Positions 26,127-37,132 of a stretch of DNA of 64,000 nt are shown piece by piece. Within the stretch, counting starts at the first letter, position 1, and every line of letters starts with the position of its first letter. This DNA is from Pseudomonadales bacterium (GTDB lineage: Bacteria; Pseudomonadota; Gammaproteobacteria; Pseudomonadales; Pseudohongiellaceae), in assembly GCA_012103535.1 (NCBI GenBank), contig WLWQ01000002.1, positions 372,001 to 436,000 of the forward strand, in the 5' to 3' direction. The notes beneath the pieces are model-generated. The model was not told where the DNA came from. It searched no databases and worked only from the letters and a program-made list of their open reading frames with translations. A program made the translations under genes and the position numbers.

Positions 26127-26453
26127 ATGAACAAGTTTGTTTGTGTGGTGTTATTTGCGAGCCTTTCTGCGCCGTCATTCGCCGGTTTGGACGATGCTCA
26201 ACTGGATTTGGCTCTCACCGAGTTTTCTTTCGAAGTATTCGAAGGTGATCTAAAAACCTACGATAGTATTATTCTGGATATCGAGCAGAGTCCTCGAGTA
26301 TTTAAGGCTAATGGTGCATTAAAATACAGCGTAAATGATGACGGTTTTCCGGTAACGGGAACTTGTGCAATAAGTCAGGAATCGACCATCTTCTGTGCGA
26401 TAGATGCAAGCTTTGCCACACTCTACCTGGAGCTGGACGGCGAATTGAATTGA
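26127..26453 (+). CDS. Small secreted hypothetical protein, reading frame continues after TGA
   Basis: 108 residues with a clear signal peptide (MNKFVCVVLFASLSAPSFAG). The body is acidic with two cysteines (TGTCAIS, IFCAID), probably disulfide bonded in the periplasm. After the TGA at 26451 the same frame continues VYILNHADGIFISEGEVTFTSLN to a TAA at 26523, which reads like the natural end of the protein. The TGA may therefore be a recent nonsense change (for example from TGG). Family not recognised. GGAG precedes the ATG. Confidence 0.65.
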   Translation: MNKFVCVVLFASLSAPSFAGLDDAQLDLALTEFSFEVFEGDLKTYDSIILDIEQSPRVFKANGALKYSVNDDGFPVTGTCAISQESTIFCAIDASFATLYLELDGELN

Positions 26454-26663
26454 GTCTATATCCTCAATCATGCAGATGGCATCTTTATCAGCGAGGGTGA
26501 AGTAACTTTCACCAGTCTAAACTAAGCGTCGAACATCGAAAAGCTATAGGCAAATTCTGTTCTGCACTTTGAATAGCAGAAATAGCGAGAGAGGGGTCGG
26601 AGTTATTCAATTTAGGAATTGTAGTTTCCTGATAGAATTACTCTGACCCATTGCACCCAGGCT

Positions 26664-27935
26664 TTAGTCGATGATTGCCTGTTGTACTGCGTTCTCAAAA
26701 TCGCTTTGAGCGGGTCGAAAAGGCTGTTGCAGCATTATCACGGCAGTGAGCTCTTCTTTCGGGTCAGTCCAGGAGCGTGTACCAAATGCTCCACCCCAAC
26801 CGAAAGCGCCCTCGCTACGGCGTTGATTACCTGCGATTGGATCCAATGTTGTAGCGACGGTGTAACCAAATCCCTGGCCACTGACGTTACGTGAAATTCC
26901 TTGATAGAGCTCGCCAGATTGATTGCTACTCATCATTCGCACAGTGCGTGGGCTCAATAATCGATTGCCAAACAATTCGCCACCATTTACCAGCATTTGT
27001 TCAAACTTTAGATAGTCACCGGCTGTGCTGGAGAGTCCACCAGAAGCTGACCAATAATTTGTAGGTGGTCGATCGAAGAAGCGGGACATGTCGCGATCGG
27101 CAATCACCACTCGTCGGTTTTGATATTCCGGCGGTACGTTAAACCAGGTGTCATTCATTTGCAGCGGATCAAAAATGCGTTCGTTCAAAAATTCGTTGAA
27201 ATCCTGACCCGATGCTATTTCAACGATACGTGCGACAACATCCAGTCCAACTCCAGGGCTGTACGCCCAGCGCGATCCAGGTTGAAAATCCAAAGCATAG
27301 TTTGCGTACTGTGGGATTAGAGTTGCCAGGGTTGAAGCAGTGTCGCGGTCGGGACGTTGAGCATGGGCGGTACCGAGGCCACCGCTAGCGAGACCTGAAG
27401 TATGAGTTAACAGATCGTGTATCGTAATCTCCCGCTGTGCTGGGACTAATCGCAGGGGCGGGGGTTCCTCAGGGTCGACTCGATAGGGGCTGACATTTTC
27501 TTCGATGCTGTCTCTTAGAACGGCAACCTGCATGTCAGCAAATTCAGGAATGTACATCGACACCGGATCTTGTGGCCGAATCAATCCTTCTTCAATCATC
27601 ATCATGGCCGCAACGCCCAATACGGGCTTGGTAGAACTCATCATGATAAAGACTGAGTCTTCCTGCATAGCGCGATTATTGTCGACATCCAGCAAGCCAT
27701 GGGTTTCGAAGTGCACGAGCTTGCCGCGGCGAGCCACCGCAGTCACGGCACCCTGAATATCACCTGCATCCATATGTTTTTGGATTACTGTATTAATGCG
27801 CTCCAGTCTCTCTGTAGACATGCCCACTTCTTCGGCGCTGGAGGCCCAGGGGATTTCCTGTGCCGAAGTAGTGTGAATTACTAGCGTAGAGAGGAGTGCG
27901 CTGACAAAGAGTGCGGTTAGACGTCGAGTGATCAT
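26664..27935 (-). CDS. Secreted serine hydrolase of the beta-lactamase / class C PBP-like family
   Basis: 423 residues with a signal peptide ending TTSAQE. The catalytic SxxK is S100-S-T-K103 in IMMSSTKP. Later come RWAYSPGVG, at the YxN position but with Pro as third residue, and a C-terminal EGAFGWGGAFGTRSW segment at the usual HxG/KTG position. The family covers esterases, D-aminopeptidases and amidases; true beta-lactamase activity is unlikely to be inferable. Monocistronic. Confidence 0.86.
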   Translation of the reverse strand: MITRRLTALFVSALLSTLVIHTTSAQEIPWASSAEEVGMSTERLERINTVIQKHMDAGDIQGAVTAVARRGKLVHFETHGLLDVDNNRAMQEDSVFIMMSSTKPVLGVAAMMMIEEGLIRPQDPVSMYIPEFADMQVAVLRDSIEENVSPYRVDPEEPPPLRLVPAQREITIHDLLTHTSGLASGGLGTAHAQRPDRDTASTLATLIPQYANYALDFQPGSRWAYSPGVGLDVVARIVEIASGQDFNEFLNERIFDPLQMNDTWFNVPPEYQNRRVVIADRDMSRFFDRPPTNYWSASGGLSSTAGDYLKFEQMLVNGGELFGNRLLSPRTVRMMSSNQSGELYQGISRNVSGQGFGYTVATTLDPIAGNQRRSEGAFGWGGAFGTRSWTDPKEELTAVIMLQQPFRPAQSDFENAVQQAIID

Positions 27936-28059
27936 GTTGAATTCAACCCTTGTTTTTGATTGTTAGAGATTCAAGACGTCGAGATTACCTCAATCTTATG
28001 GGAAAGGGGATACGAAATTACCAGGGTTTCGATAAGTGCCTACCTAGGGAGCTGACTCA

Positions 28060-28497
28060 TTACTGCTGTTCGATCACATAGCGCAGGATCTCTACGACTT
28101 GCTCCGGTGTTTGTGCCCAGCCCATCGCGGCACCGTCTACTTCTTTAAGCGGATGAATTAGAGAATCATCGTGCAGCGTGATATAGGGTTTTCCAGCGGC
28201 AGCACATATTCCAGCATCGAAAGCTGCGTTCCATTGTTTGTATTTGTCACCGAAACGAATCACAGCAACATCACATTTTTCGATGAGCGTACGTGTACGG
28301 ATACTGTTTACCTTCGATGATTTATGATCGCGCCAAAAATTCTCCGCTTCTGTTCCAAGCACATCGCCAGCAGCGTCGCTGGCTTCATGATTGGTGACGG
28401 CCGAGGTGAAGGCGATTGGTAAGGAGCTGGCGCCTTCTATTATTTGTTCGCGCCAATCGGTGTGGATTTCTCCGGAGAGGTAGACGTTCCATTGCAT
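28060..28497 (-). CDS. YtoQ family protein
   Basis: 145 residues, cytoplasmic. The start WNVYLSGEIHTDWREQI and the internal FTSAVTNHEASDAAGD, KVNSIRTRTLIEKCDV and FGDKYKQWNAAFDAG are characteristic of the YtoQ family. It has a nucleoside 2-deoxyribosyltransferase-like Rossmann core; no biochemical role is established. Stand-alone gene. Confidence 0.88.
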   Translation of the reverse strand: MQWNVYLSGEIHTDWREQIIEGASSLPIAFTSAVTNHEASDAAGDVLGTEAENFWRDHKSSKVNSIRTRTLIEKCDVAVIRFGDKYKQWNAAFDAGICAAAGKPYITLHDDSLIHPLKEVDGAAMGWAQTPEQVVEILRYVIEQQ

Positions 28498-28644
28498 GGT
28501 TGTAAGGTTCCTTTATTGTGTGTACGCGGAAAACGCAATACTAGCGAAAAATATTTTACAGTGATATATCAGCAAAGGAATACATTTGATCAGTGCTAAA
28601 TTTACAGCCTATTTCCACTAATTCGGTGAGCCAAAAAGATTCAT

Positions 28645-29280
28645 ATGCTAAATACTTATGAACACATTATCTGGGATTGGAATGGCACATTGCTCGATGA
28701 TGTTGATCTATGTGTAGAAATCATAAACGGAATGTTAAACGAACGGGACATGCCGCAAATAAGCGTAGAAATGTATCAACATTTATTTGAGTTTCCTGTC
28801 GAAGCTTATTATCGAAAACTTGGTTTCGATTTTGTGTTTGAACCATTTGAAAAATTGGCTGGGCAATTCGTCGAAACTTACAAATCGCGAGTCCATGAAT
28901 GTAAATTGCATGCCTCATCCATAGACACACTAAACAGTGTTGCAGAGCTTGATATCTCACAATCGGTTCTTTCTTCGCTCAATCATTCCGCACTTGAAGA
29001 AGAATTGCAGCATCACAAATTGATCGACAGGTTTGAATTAGTAAGAGGGATAGATGATCATTTTGCTGCGGGAAAAATAGAAGTCGGGCGGGCGCTGGTG
29101 AAAGAATTGAGAATTGAATTGAATCGAACTGTACTAATAGGAGATACACATCATGATTTTGAAGTTGCTACAGATTTGGGAATTCCATGTATTTTAATTT
29201 CCAATGGCCATTACTCTAAAGCACGCTTAGAGAGTGCGCATGATTGTGTTATTGACTCATTGCAAGAACTTATTGATTGA
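28645..29280 (+). CDS. HAD-superfamily phosphatase (phosphoglycolate phosphatase-like)
   Basis: 211 residues. Motif I is IIWDWNGTLLDD, a variant with Asn at the third position of DxDGT that is common in one HAD subgroup. Motif II is SVLSSLNHS, the lysine of motif III lies in AAGKIEVGRALV, and motif IV is LIGDTHHDFEVA. A helical cap lies between motifs I and II. Likely a small-molecule phosphatase; substrate unknown. Monocistronic. Confidence 0.85.
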   Translation: MLNTYEHIIWDWNGTLLDDVDLCVEIINGMLNERDMPQISVEMYQHLFEFPVEAYYRKLGFDFVFEPFEKLAGQFVETYKSRVHECKLHASSIDTLNSVAELDISQSVLSSLNHSALEEELQHHKLIDRFELVRGIDDHFAAGKIEVGRALVKELRIELNRTVLIGDTHHDFEVATDLGIPCILISNGHYSKARLESAHDCVIDSLQELID

Positions 29281-29435
29281 AGGTTGTTTGTGGTGAGTTT
29301 CTAATGTTTAGTGGTAGCGTATGATATGAGAATTGCCATGTTCTACGGTTATCTCATTAGGTTTTAAGAATCTATGAAGTTTGTGGGAAAAGGTGTATAA
29401 GGAAAGTCATAGATCGATTCTGTGAGGACTGAGCA

Positions 29436-30368
29436 ATGGCTTCTACTCGAAACACCATCCTAGGTTTGCTATTCATAACGATTAGTGCGATTTCTCAGGC
29501 TGCTGAAGAATTTGAAGATTCGATACCCCTAGGAGTAGCAGAGGCACTATTTGACCTTGGGGCGGGCGAGTTCGTCGTGTACTCCGAGATAATGGACGGA
29601 TTTCCTCTGATTCAAATTCCAGATGATTTTGATGTGTTGGGAAGCACTTACTACGCGTCAGCAATGCGAGTAGCTCTCACTACCGCCCTAGCTGAAGAAG
29701 ACGCATGGGAATCATTTTCTACAATGCTACTAAGTAATAACTGGATAAATTTTCCTTCTTTTGCTCCACCTAGATTAGATCGAGGATTTGTGTCATCGAC
29801 TCCGTTTCGCACAAGTAACCGACAGTTTTGCCATGACGAATTGGGTCAACTGAGCTTCTCGTTTCGAACGCGCGAACCTCAAAATACAATCACGTTGCAT
29901 GCGCGCAATCGCTTCGATATAAATTTGCAATCTTGCGCAGATCAAATTGCCCAACAAGAAAGGATGCTCATGATGTCAGGGCGACGTACACAAGGAATAG
30001 CTGGTTATATGCCGCGAATTCAATTGCCAGAAGAAGCTCGGCAAGGAGGAAGACCTGCGTTGATGGTAGGAGGAATGTCCAGCTCCAATAATCGAGCGGA
30101 AACCGACGCTGCCATTGAAATAGATTGGGATTTAGAAGAAGTCTATCAACACTTTGCCGATCAGATTTCAGAACAAGATTGGATGCTCGACTCAGAATCT
30201 ATCGGCTCTTTAACAGCAACAGGCACTTGGACACAGGTTGTTAACCAAAACATGAATATTGTTACTCGATTTAATGTGGTGAACTCTGGTGATGATAGAT
30301 TCGATATGGAGGTAACAGTTGAAGCACCGGGAGGAAACGTTGGGGCCTGGATTGAAAGGAGTAATTAG
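29436..30368 (+). CDS. Secreted hypothetical protein; a decayed second copy is at 35.0 kb
   Basis: 310 residues with a signal peptide (cleavage near SQAAEE) and no other membrane helix, so periplasmic or outer-surface. Two cysteines (in RQFCHDE and LQSCADQ). The C-terminus NVVNSGDDRFDMEVTVEA ... GAWIERSN is matched by a fragment at 35031-35204, showing duplication. Not recognised as a known family. The next gene starts 34 bases later. Confidence 0.7.
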   Translation: MASTRNTILGLLFITISAISQAAEEFEDSIPLGVAEALFDLGAGEFVVYSEIMDGFPLIQIPDDFDVLGSTYYASAMRVALTTALAEEDAWESFSTMLLSNNWINFPSFAPPRLDRGFVSSTPFRTSNRQFCHDELGQLSFSFRTREPQNTITLHARNRFDINLQSCADQIAQQERMLMMSGRRTQGIAGYMPRIQLPEEARQGGRPALMVGGMSSSNNRAETDAAIEIDWDLEEVYQHFADQISEQDWMLDSESIGSLTATGTWTQVVNQNMNIVTRFNVVNSGDDRFDMEVTVEAPGGNVGAWIERSN

Positions 30369-30402
30369 ATTGCCTCCTTTGATTGCTTTTTAATGAATCC
30401 AA

Positions 30403-31515
30403 ATGAACCTCTTTGTAAAATACAACCTGAAAGTTTTGGCGCCGATATCGGTAGTATCGTTCGCAATTCTATTTTCCCTGTATGTCGACCGAAAACAACG
30501 CGTAGCTGGTATTCTGGTTTGCGAAAAACCCCTTGGCGAGAGGCCGGTGCTATCCGGCTTGAGTGAACAATTCGCTGAGGCAACAGAGCGTTTCGAACGA
30601 AACCTCGCGGAATCCACAACAGTGGACGACTTAGTAGTTTCAACAGTTATCTCGTCATTTCGAAATAGTGACGTGTCTTCATTAGAAACTCTTTCTGAAC
30701 TTTCCGAGCATAATCAGGATAATCAATTCGCAGCAATTCAATTGTTGAATGCCTGCAAGGAGTCGATCCATCCGTCCTGTAACAATGAAATGGTTAATCA
30801 TGCTATTGCTCTAGATGGAGAAAATGGTGCAACGTGGGCCTTGGTAGCAGGATTTCGTTATTCAAATGAAGATGCTTACGGTGCCTTGGTGGCGCTGGAG
30901 GCGGCAGTTGAAGCACCTGATTATGATGACTACTTTCAAAAAGGAATACAATTAGTTGTTAACGCATTGCCTACGGCACATGATGACTTGGCAATTCAAA
31001 TGTACATCAACGTGATCAATCATGGAATTACACTAACAGTAAATAGCTACTCCTCTCTTCTCCCTGTAGTTGCAATGTGCAGTGAGAATGTTGTTGAAAA
31101 CCAGAGACTGGTGAATGCTTGTTTGAGTTTTGGCAGAAGAGTAGAACAGCAGGCGAGCAGTCTGCTAGGAAGTGGAATGGGTCATGCTATTGAATCCACT
31201 ACCTATCAAGCACTAGGGGATGTGGCAGAGGTTCAGCGAAGAGAAGAGGAGGCGCGAAGAACCCAGAATGATCGATTTAGCGGTGATTCCAGATTGGCCT
31301 CCAACTTATTAGAATACGATGCTCAACTTTTTAGATTTTGGCTCGATCAGCTCATCCTATCAGGCGAACAAGCGGCAATGGAATCATTGGGGGAGGAAGC
31401 GAGGAGGCTATCAAGTCAATGGAATTACGATCCATGTCCAAACGTCTTATTCGGAAATCTAATTTTTACAGTAGCAGATTTTTCAAGATGGGCTTTATCG
31501 AAAGCGCGGACTTGA
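30403..31515 (+). CDS. Hypothetical protein with an N-terminal membrane anchor
   Basis: 370 residues; one N-terminal helix (VLAPISVVSFAILFSLYV) then a mostly helical body with repeated short helices (residues 90-330), recalling TPR-like solenoids, though no clean TPR consensus is visible. Family unknown. It lies in an array of secreted unknowns (29.4-32.4 kb) and may be cotranscribed with the upstream gene. Confidence 0.65.
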   Translation: MNLFVKYNLKVLAPISVVSFAILFSLYVDRKQRVAGILVCEKPLGERPVLSGLSEQFAEATERFERNLAESTTVDDLVVSTVISSFRNSDVSSLETLSELSEHNQDNQFAAIQLLNACKESIHPSCNNEMVNHAIALDGENGATWALVAGFRYSNEDAYGALVALEAAVEAPDYDDYFQKGIQLVVNALPTAHDDLAIQMYINVINHGITLTVNSYSSLLPVVAMCSENVVENQRLVNACLSFGRRVEQQASSLLGSGMGHAIESTTYQALGDVAEVQRREEEARRTQNDRFSGDSRLASNLLEYDAQLFRFWLDQLILSGEQAAMESLGEEARRLSSQWNYDPCPNVLFGNLIFTVADFSRWALSKART

Positions 31516-31697
31516 ATTTGAAATAAAGGTCATGGTTTCCGAAACCGGGAAAACGAGACTACAAAATATCGTGCGATCAGAGAGTTTTTGGACAGATATT
31601 TGTAATTTGGAGGTCTAGTTGATTGAAACGGAGATAGATAAACAGAGTCTATCTTTGAATGTATTTGTTAATCACCAAGAATTTTAGCGAGTTGTTT

Positions 31698-32447
31698 ATG
31701 CATTACCTCAATTCTTCTCGACGACACAGTTTTTACGCAGCGATGCTGTTGACGGTCATGGGCGCAGCAGCCAACGCCCAAAATGATTTCAACCTGGCAA
31801 CACTTAATCCGGGAGAGATCCTGGTGAACCTTACTGCCAACGAGCAGACTCAGGTGGAGCAGGACACGCTGCACGCACAGTTGAATTACATCACCCAAGG
31901 GCGTGACCGCGCGGCGTTGCAGGACGAGGTCAATCGGGTTATGGCAGAAGCACTGGAATTGCTGGCGGGCAGCGATATTGAATACGCCACACAAGGTTAT
32001 CAGGTTTACCCCGCCCAAACTGGTCGTCCAACACGAGGCGGTGAAGATATTACTTCATGGCGTGCACAGCAAGGCGTCTCATTGACCAGTCAGGATAGTG
32101 CAGCAGCCTTGGATCTCGTAGCGGAATTGCAAGAGCTTGGCTTGAGTATGGGCGGGCTGTACTATTCTTTGTCTCCTGGGCGACAGGAAGAAGTCGCAGA
32201 TTCATTAATGGACGCCGCTCTCAATAAAGTTCGTAATCGCGCGCAGGCTGCTGCGGCTGCAATGGGAAAACGTGATACAGAAATTATCGAGATCACAATG
32301 AACAGCAGCAACAATGGATTCTTTGGTGGTCGGGCTGCAGCCATGTCAATGAGCGCGGTGGCTATGGATGTGGCTACACCTGTAGCGGAACCTGGACTGA
32401 CAACAGTGATGTTCAATGTGTCGGCTAGAGTGATTTTGCTTCCTTAG
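31698..32447 (+). CDS. SIMPL-domain (DUF541) exported protein
   Basis: 249 residues from ATG 31698, giving a signal peptide ending ANAQ; an upstream ATG at 31659 would give an odd extension. The body (LVNLTANEQTQVEQDT, LDLVAELQELGLSMGGLYYSLS, ALNKVRNRAQAAAAAMG, FNVSARVIL) has the SIMPL/DUF541 pattern. Family members are periplasmic or outer-membrane-linked, function loosely defined (oxidative stress, oligomeric rings). Monocistronic. Confidence 0.8.
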   Translation: MHYLNSSRRHSFYAAMLLTVMGAAANAQNDFNLATLNPGEILVNLTANEQTQVEQDTLHAQLNYITQGRDRAALQDEVNRVMAEALELLAGSDIEYATQGYQVYPAQTGRPTRGGEDITSWRAQQGVSLTSQDSAAALDLVAELQELGLSMGGLYYSLSPGRQEEVADSLMDAALNKVRNRAQAAAAAMGKRDTEIIEITMNSSNNGFFGGRAAAMSMSAVAMDVATPVAEPGLTTVMFNVSARVILLP

Positions 32448-32577
32448 AAGTGATCAAATTGTTGACGACTAGAGTGTCTGGTACTAGCTTCCCTTAAATC
32501 TCTCTCTAACCCCGTTGGATGTTAAATGGTAAGTACTCGTTGTCCCTTTTCCCCCTCATAAATGGCAAAATGTCACG

Positions 32578-34938
<2,361 letters not shown>

Positions 34939-34952
34939 TTATAAACAAGTAG

Positions 34953-35020
34953 AGGGGGATAGATTTATTTATTCTCTTTACCCTTCTACCATTCTTACGA
35001 AAAAGTAAATCTGTCCCCTT
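34953..35020. repeat. REP-like inverted repeat
   Basis: AGGGGGATAGATTTA and TAAATCTGTCCCCT face each other across about 40 bases. Related half-sites occur at about 36333 and 39213, and this type (AGGGGACAGATTTA) resembles REP elements mobilised by RAYT transposases in gammaproteobacteria. It may also act as terminator for the kinase gene. Confidence 0.5.
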
Positions 35021-35030
35021 TATTGTTTCC

Positions 35031-35204
35031 GAATCTATTAAATCTTTAGCGGCGACAGGAATATGGATCCAAGTGGCTTATTAAGATGTAAGTATTTTTA
35101 CTCGCTTAAACGTTGTTAGTTCGGGTGATGAAAAGTTTGATTTATTGCTGAGTGTAGAAGCCCCTGGAGGAAATGTTGGAGGCTGGTTTGAAATAAGTAA
35201 TTAG
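35031..35204 (+). pseudogene. C-terminal fragment of a paralog of the 29436 gene
   Basis: 58 codons in one frame read ESIKSLAATGIWIQV, then TAA (35082), then IFTRLNVVSSGDEKFD and EAPGGNVGGWFEISN with a final TAG. This aligns end to end with the C-terminus of the secreted protein at 29436-30368 (SLTATGTWTQV, IVTRFNVVNSGDDRFD, EAPGGNVGAWIERSN). The internal stop and the missing 5' part show decay. Confidence 0.8.
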
Positions 35205-35315
35205 ATGAAATCAAAGGGATTAGAAACGTTTGGTATTTTCAGTTTAGTTTCCTGATTAAATTACTCTAATCTCTTTGATACAGAATCTCGTACTATTCTG
35301 CAATTCGGTGTATCG

Positions 35316-35797
35316 CTAAAATGCTGTGGCGTTATTCTGAAATTTGCTAATTTGGCCCTCAATAAATTGCGCATATTCTGCGTCAAACGCTAATCGAATA
35401 TCAGGCCATATTTCCTCAAAATAACGAGAATTCAAATCTCCGCCCGCCCCAATCGAATTCAATGCACTTTCTGGCAAAATACCTTCTTGGACAGAATAGT
35501 AAAGCCCTGCCCAGAGTCTAAGAAGAGAAACATAGAGGCTCTGCATTGTGTATTTTTCTGAAGGGCTAAGGTTCTCGATTTGAAAATCTGAACCAATTTT
35601 GTCAATGATTTGTAGAATATTCTCATTCGTTCCTGCCGCTAAATCCCATGAGCTGGCGGCTAAGTGGAATTGTTGATAAGCATCAGATCTCGCAACATTA
35701 GTATTCTGCCGTATTTCATAACCGACAAAAATTAGAGAAAGAACTAGCGAAGCTAATCCAATGTACTCAAGGATTTTTTTTGGTTGAAATTTTTCAT
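35316..35797 (-). pseudogene. Membrane-anchored hypothetical protein with N-terminal frameshift
   Basis: The frame from 35316 is open far upstream of its first ATG (35546) and reads LASLVLSLIFVGYEIRQNTNVARSDAYQQ, a membrane anchor followed by the YEIRQNT motif common in small hypothetical proteins. The natural start ATG at 35797 (MKNFNQ) is in another frame; one extra A in the run of eight (T run 35774-35781 on the plus strand) joins them into about 161 residues. This is a homopolymer frameshift, real or from sequencing. Confidence 0.65.
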
Positions 35798-35955
35798 ACT
35801 ATTCGGATTCTTTTTCTAGAAATAGATCTACGCTGAAACACAGCGTCTTTGTTAATACACTGAACACATAGCGAACAGCCGTCTTGGAACTGATTGTTTT
35901 GTTTAAGAATCATCTGCACATTAGCACTACTCAGTAGCTTCGTAAGCTCAGCCAC
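35794..35955 (-). pseudogene. Possible upstream gene remnant
   Basis: Open frame from GTG 35955 reading VAELTKLLSSANVQ then DGCSLCVQCINK, ending with a TGA that overlaps the ATG at 35797 (ATGA). The overlap suggests former translational coupling. No full-length gene exists upstream and I cannot identify the family. Confidence 0.3.
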
Positions 35956-36361
35956 TAAACTAGGACTATCGATCAGAGCAATAGTTTACGCAGAATTCTC
36001 GCAACTTCGATATTGAATCGACCTCCTAGAGATGTAGATTGTATCGGTGAATTTAAAAGTTAATCTACTTATTTCGAGTTACTCGACTCAGCTAAAGCTC
36101 CATCCTAACCGATTACAGTTCCTTTGCTATTGTTTGGCTAGAGCATCTACTTGTTGTTAAAAAGGACAAGATAGCGTCAAGATTTCTAAAGACGGCTATG
36201 AAGCCCTCATCTTCAAAATTTGACCTGCCTCTCAAGTCCAGTGTCAAAGGAATAATTGCAAATAGTGTCCCATTACAAATAATAACCTTACTAGTAGGGT
36301 CAACCACAACTTTTCGGGTGTGATCATAGGTAAAGGGGGACAGAATTATCTATTCTCTACG
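35956..36361. other. Gene-poor AT-rich stretch
   Basis: About 400 bases. A short minus-strand ORF at 36113-36307 has no family features. A half copy of the REP-like sequence (AAAGGGGGACAGAATTA) lies near 36331-36348. Nothing else is supportable. Confidence 0.4.
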
Positions 36362-36362
36362 A

Positions 36363-36390
36363 AAAAAAAGCCCGCGGAAGCGGGCTTAAG
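36363..36390 (-). terminator. Rho-independent terminator for the DUF4329-like gene
   Basis: AAGCCCGC-GGAA-GCGGGCTT hairpin with a run of A on the left, which is a T run when read from the minus strand; it sits about 65 bases after the stop of the 36453 gene. Confidence 0.85.
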
Positions 36391-36452
36391 AGGGGCACTT
36401 CTCCGAATAGCTAGCAGCCCTTCGAAGCCTTTAAAGTATTGCTTAAATCTAT

Positions 36453-36983
36453 TCAGTGAGTTTTAACTCGAATGCGTCTGCCCATTTCATCGGTGATGTG
36501 TTTTCCAATCGCACAGGCCTTACATAATCCCAATCCGAGTTGCCGTGCCGCAAAAGTGGGCAGTATTCGGTCGCCTGGTGTGAACACTTTTAGATAGCCT
36601 GTGTAGTCAGCAAGGTAGAAAGGTAGATTGAGCTGCTCTGCTGTTCGGGTATCATCTTCTGAAAAATAGCGGTGATTCGGCGAGGAATTGCCATGGGTAT
36701 GCCACAAACCAACAATCGTGCTTAGCTGAGTTTCTGTAATACGGATACTGAACGAACTGCTATACCTTTCCCCCGCTGCAACCGTGTAGCTATAACCGTC
36801 CTCATATCGATAGATGGTTCCTAAGAATTCTCTATTTTCCTGAATTGAAATTGGATTATAGATATCAACGGCCGCTCGCAAGGCAGCTAATTCGGACTCG
36901 AACTTTCCCTCAAGATTGATGGAGGCTTCTGCCGAAAGGGGAAGAAGCCAGGCGCTGGTTATTAGTAAGAGCATAGTCCCCAT
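36453..36983 (-). CDS. Exported DUF4329-like protein with JAB-type HxH site
   Basis: 176 residues with an N-terminal signal (cleavage near AEASIN). The core has ENREFLGTIYRYEDG, then VGLWHTHGNSSPNHRYFSEDD, giving Glu, HxHG and S-x-x-D in the order of JAB/MPN metalloprotease-like domains, as in DUF4329. Such domains are sometimes toxin or deubiquitinase-like; here it is an exported single-domain protein. C-terminal CKAC could bind metal or form a disulfide. Role unknown. Confidence 0.7.
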   Translation of the reverse strand: MGTMLLLITSAWLLPLSAEASINLEGKFESELAALRAAVDIYNPISIQENREFLGTIYRYEDGYSYTVAAGERYSSSFSIRITETQLSTIVGLWHTHGNSSPNHRYFSEDDTRTAEQLNLPFYLADYTGYLKVFTPGDRILPTFAARQLGLGLCKACAIGKHITDEMGRRIRVKTH

Positions 36984-37132
36984 GATTATTCCTCCCCCAC
37001 AAGTAATGCTGACTTCCTTGAATCTTTGGTTACTAAAGAAGCCCTGGATCTTTTACAGATTGATTTTGGGTAATTCATTGCACACACAACCGGAGTTTTG
37101 GAGCAGTAAAGTTGACTGTGCTGGAAAGAGAG

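Larger units (their letters stand above)
34939..35315. other. Gene-poor stretch after the kinase
   Basis: Holds the REP-like element, the gene fragment at 35031-35204 and, near 35240-35290, a copy of the dispersed sequence TTTCCTGAT-AAATTACTCT that is also found near 18360 and 26620. No intact gene. Confidence 0.5.

Noticed and set aside
26451..26453. Second selenocysteine UGA in the small secreted protein
   Set aside because: No Cys/Sec motif around it and no SECIS-like hairpin within 40 nt downstream; a nonsense mutation is more likely.
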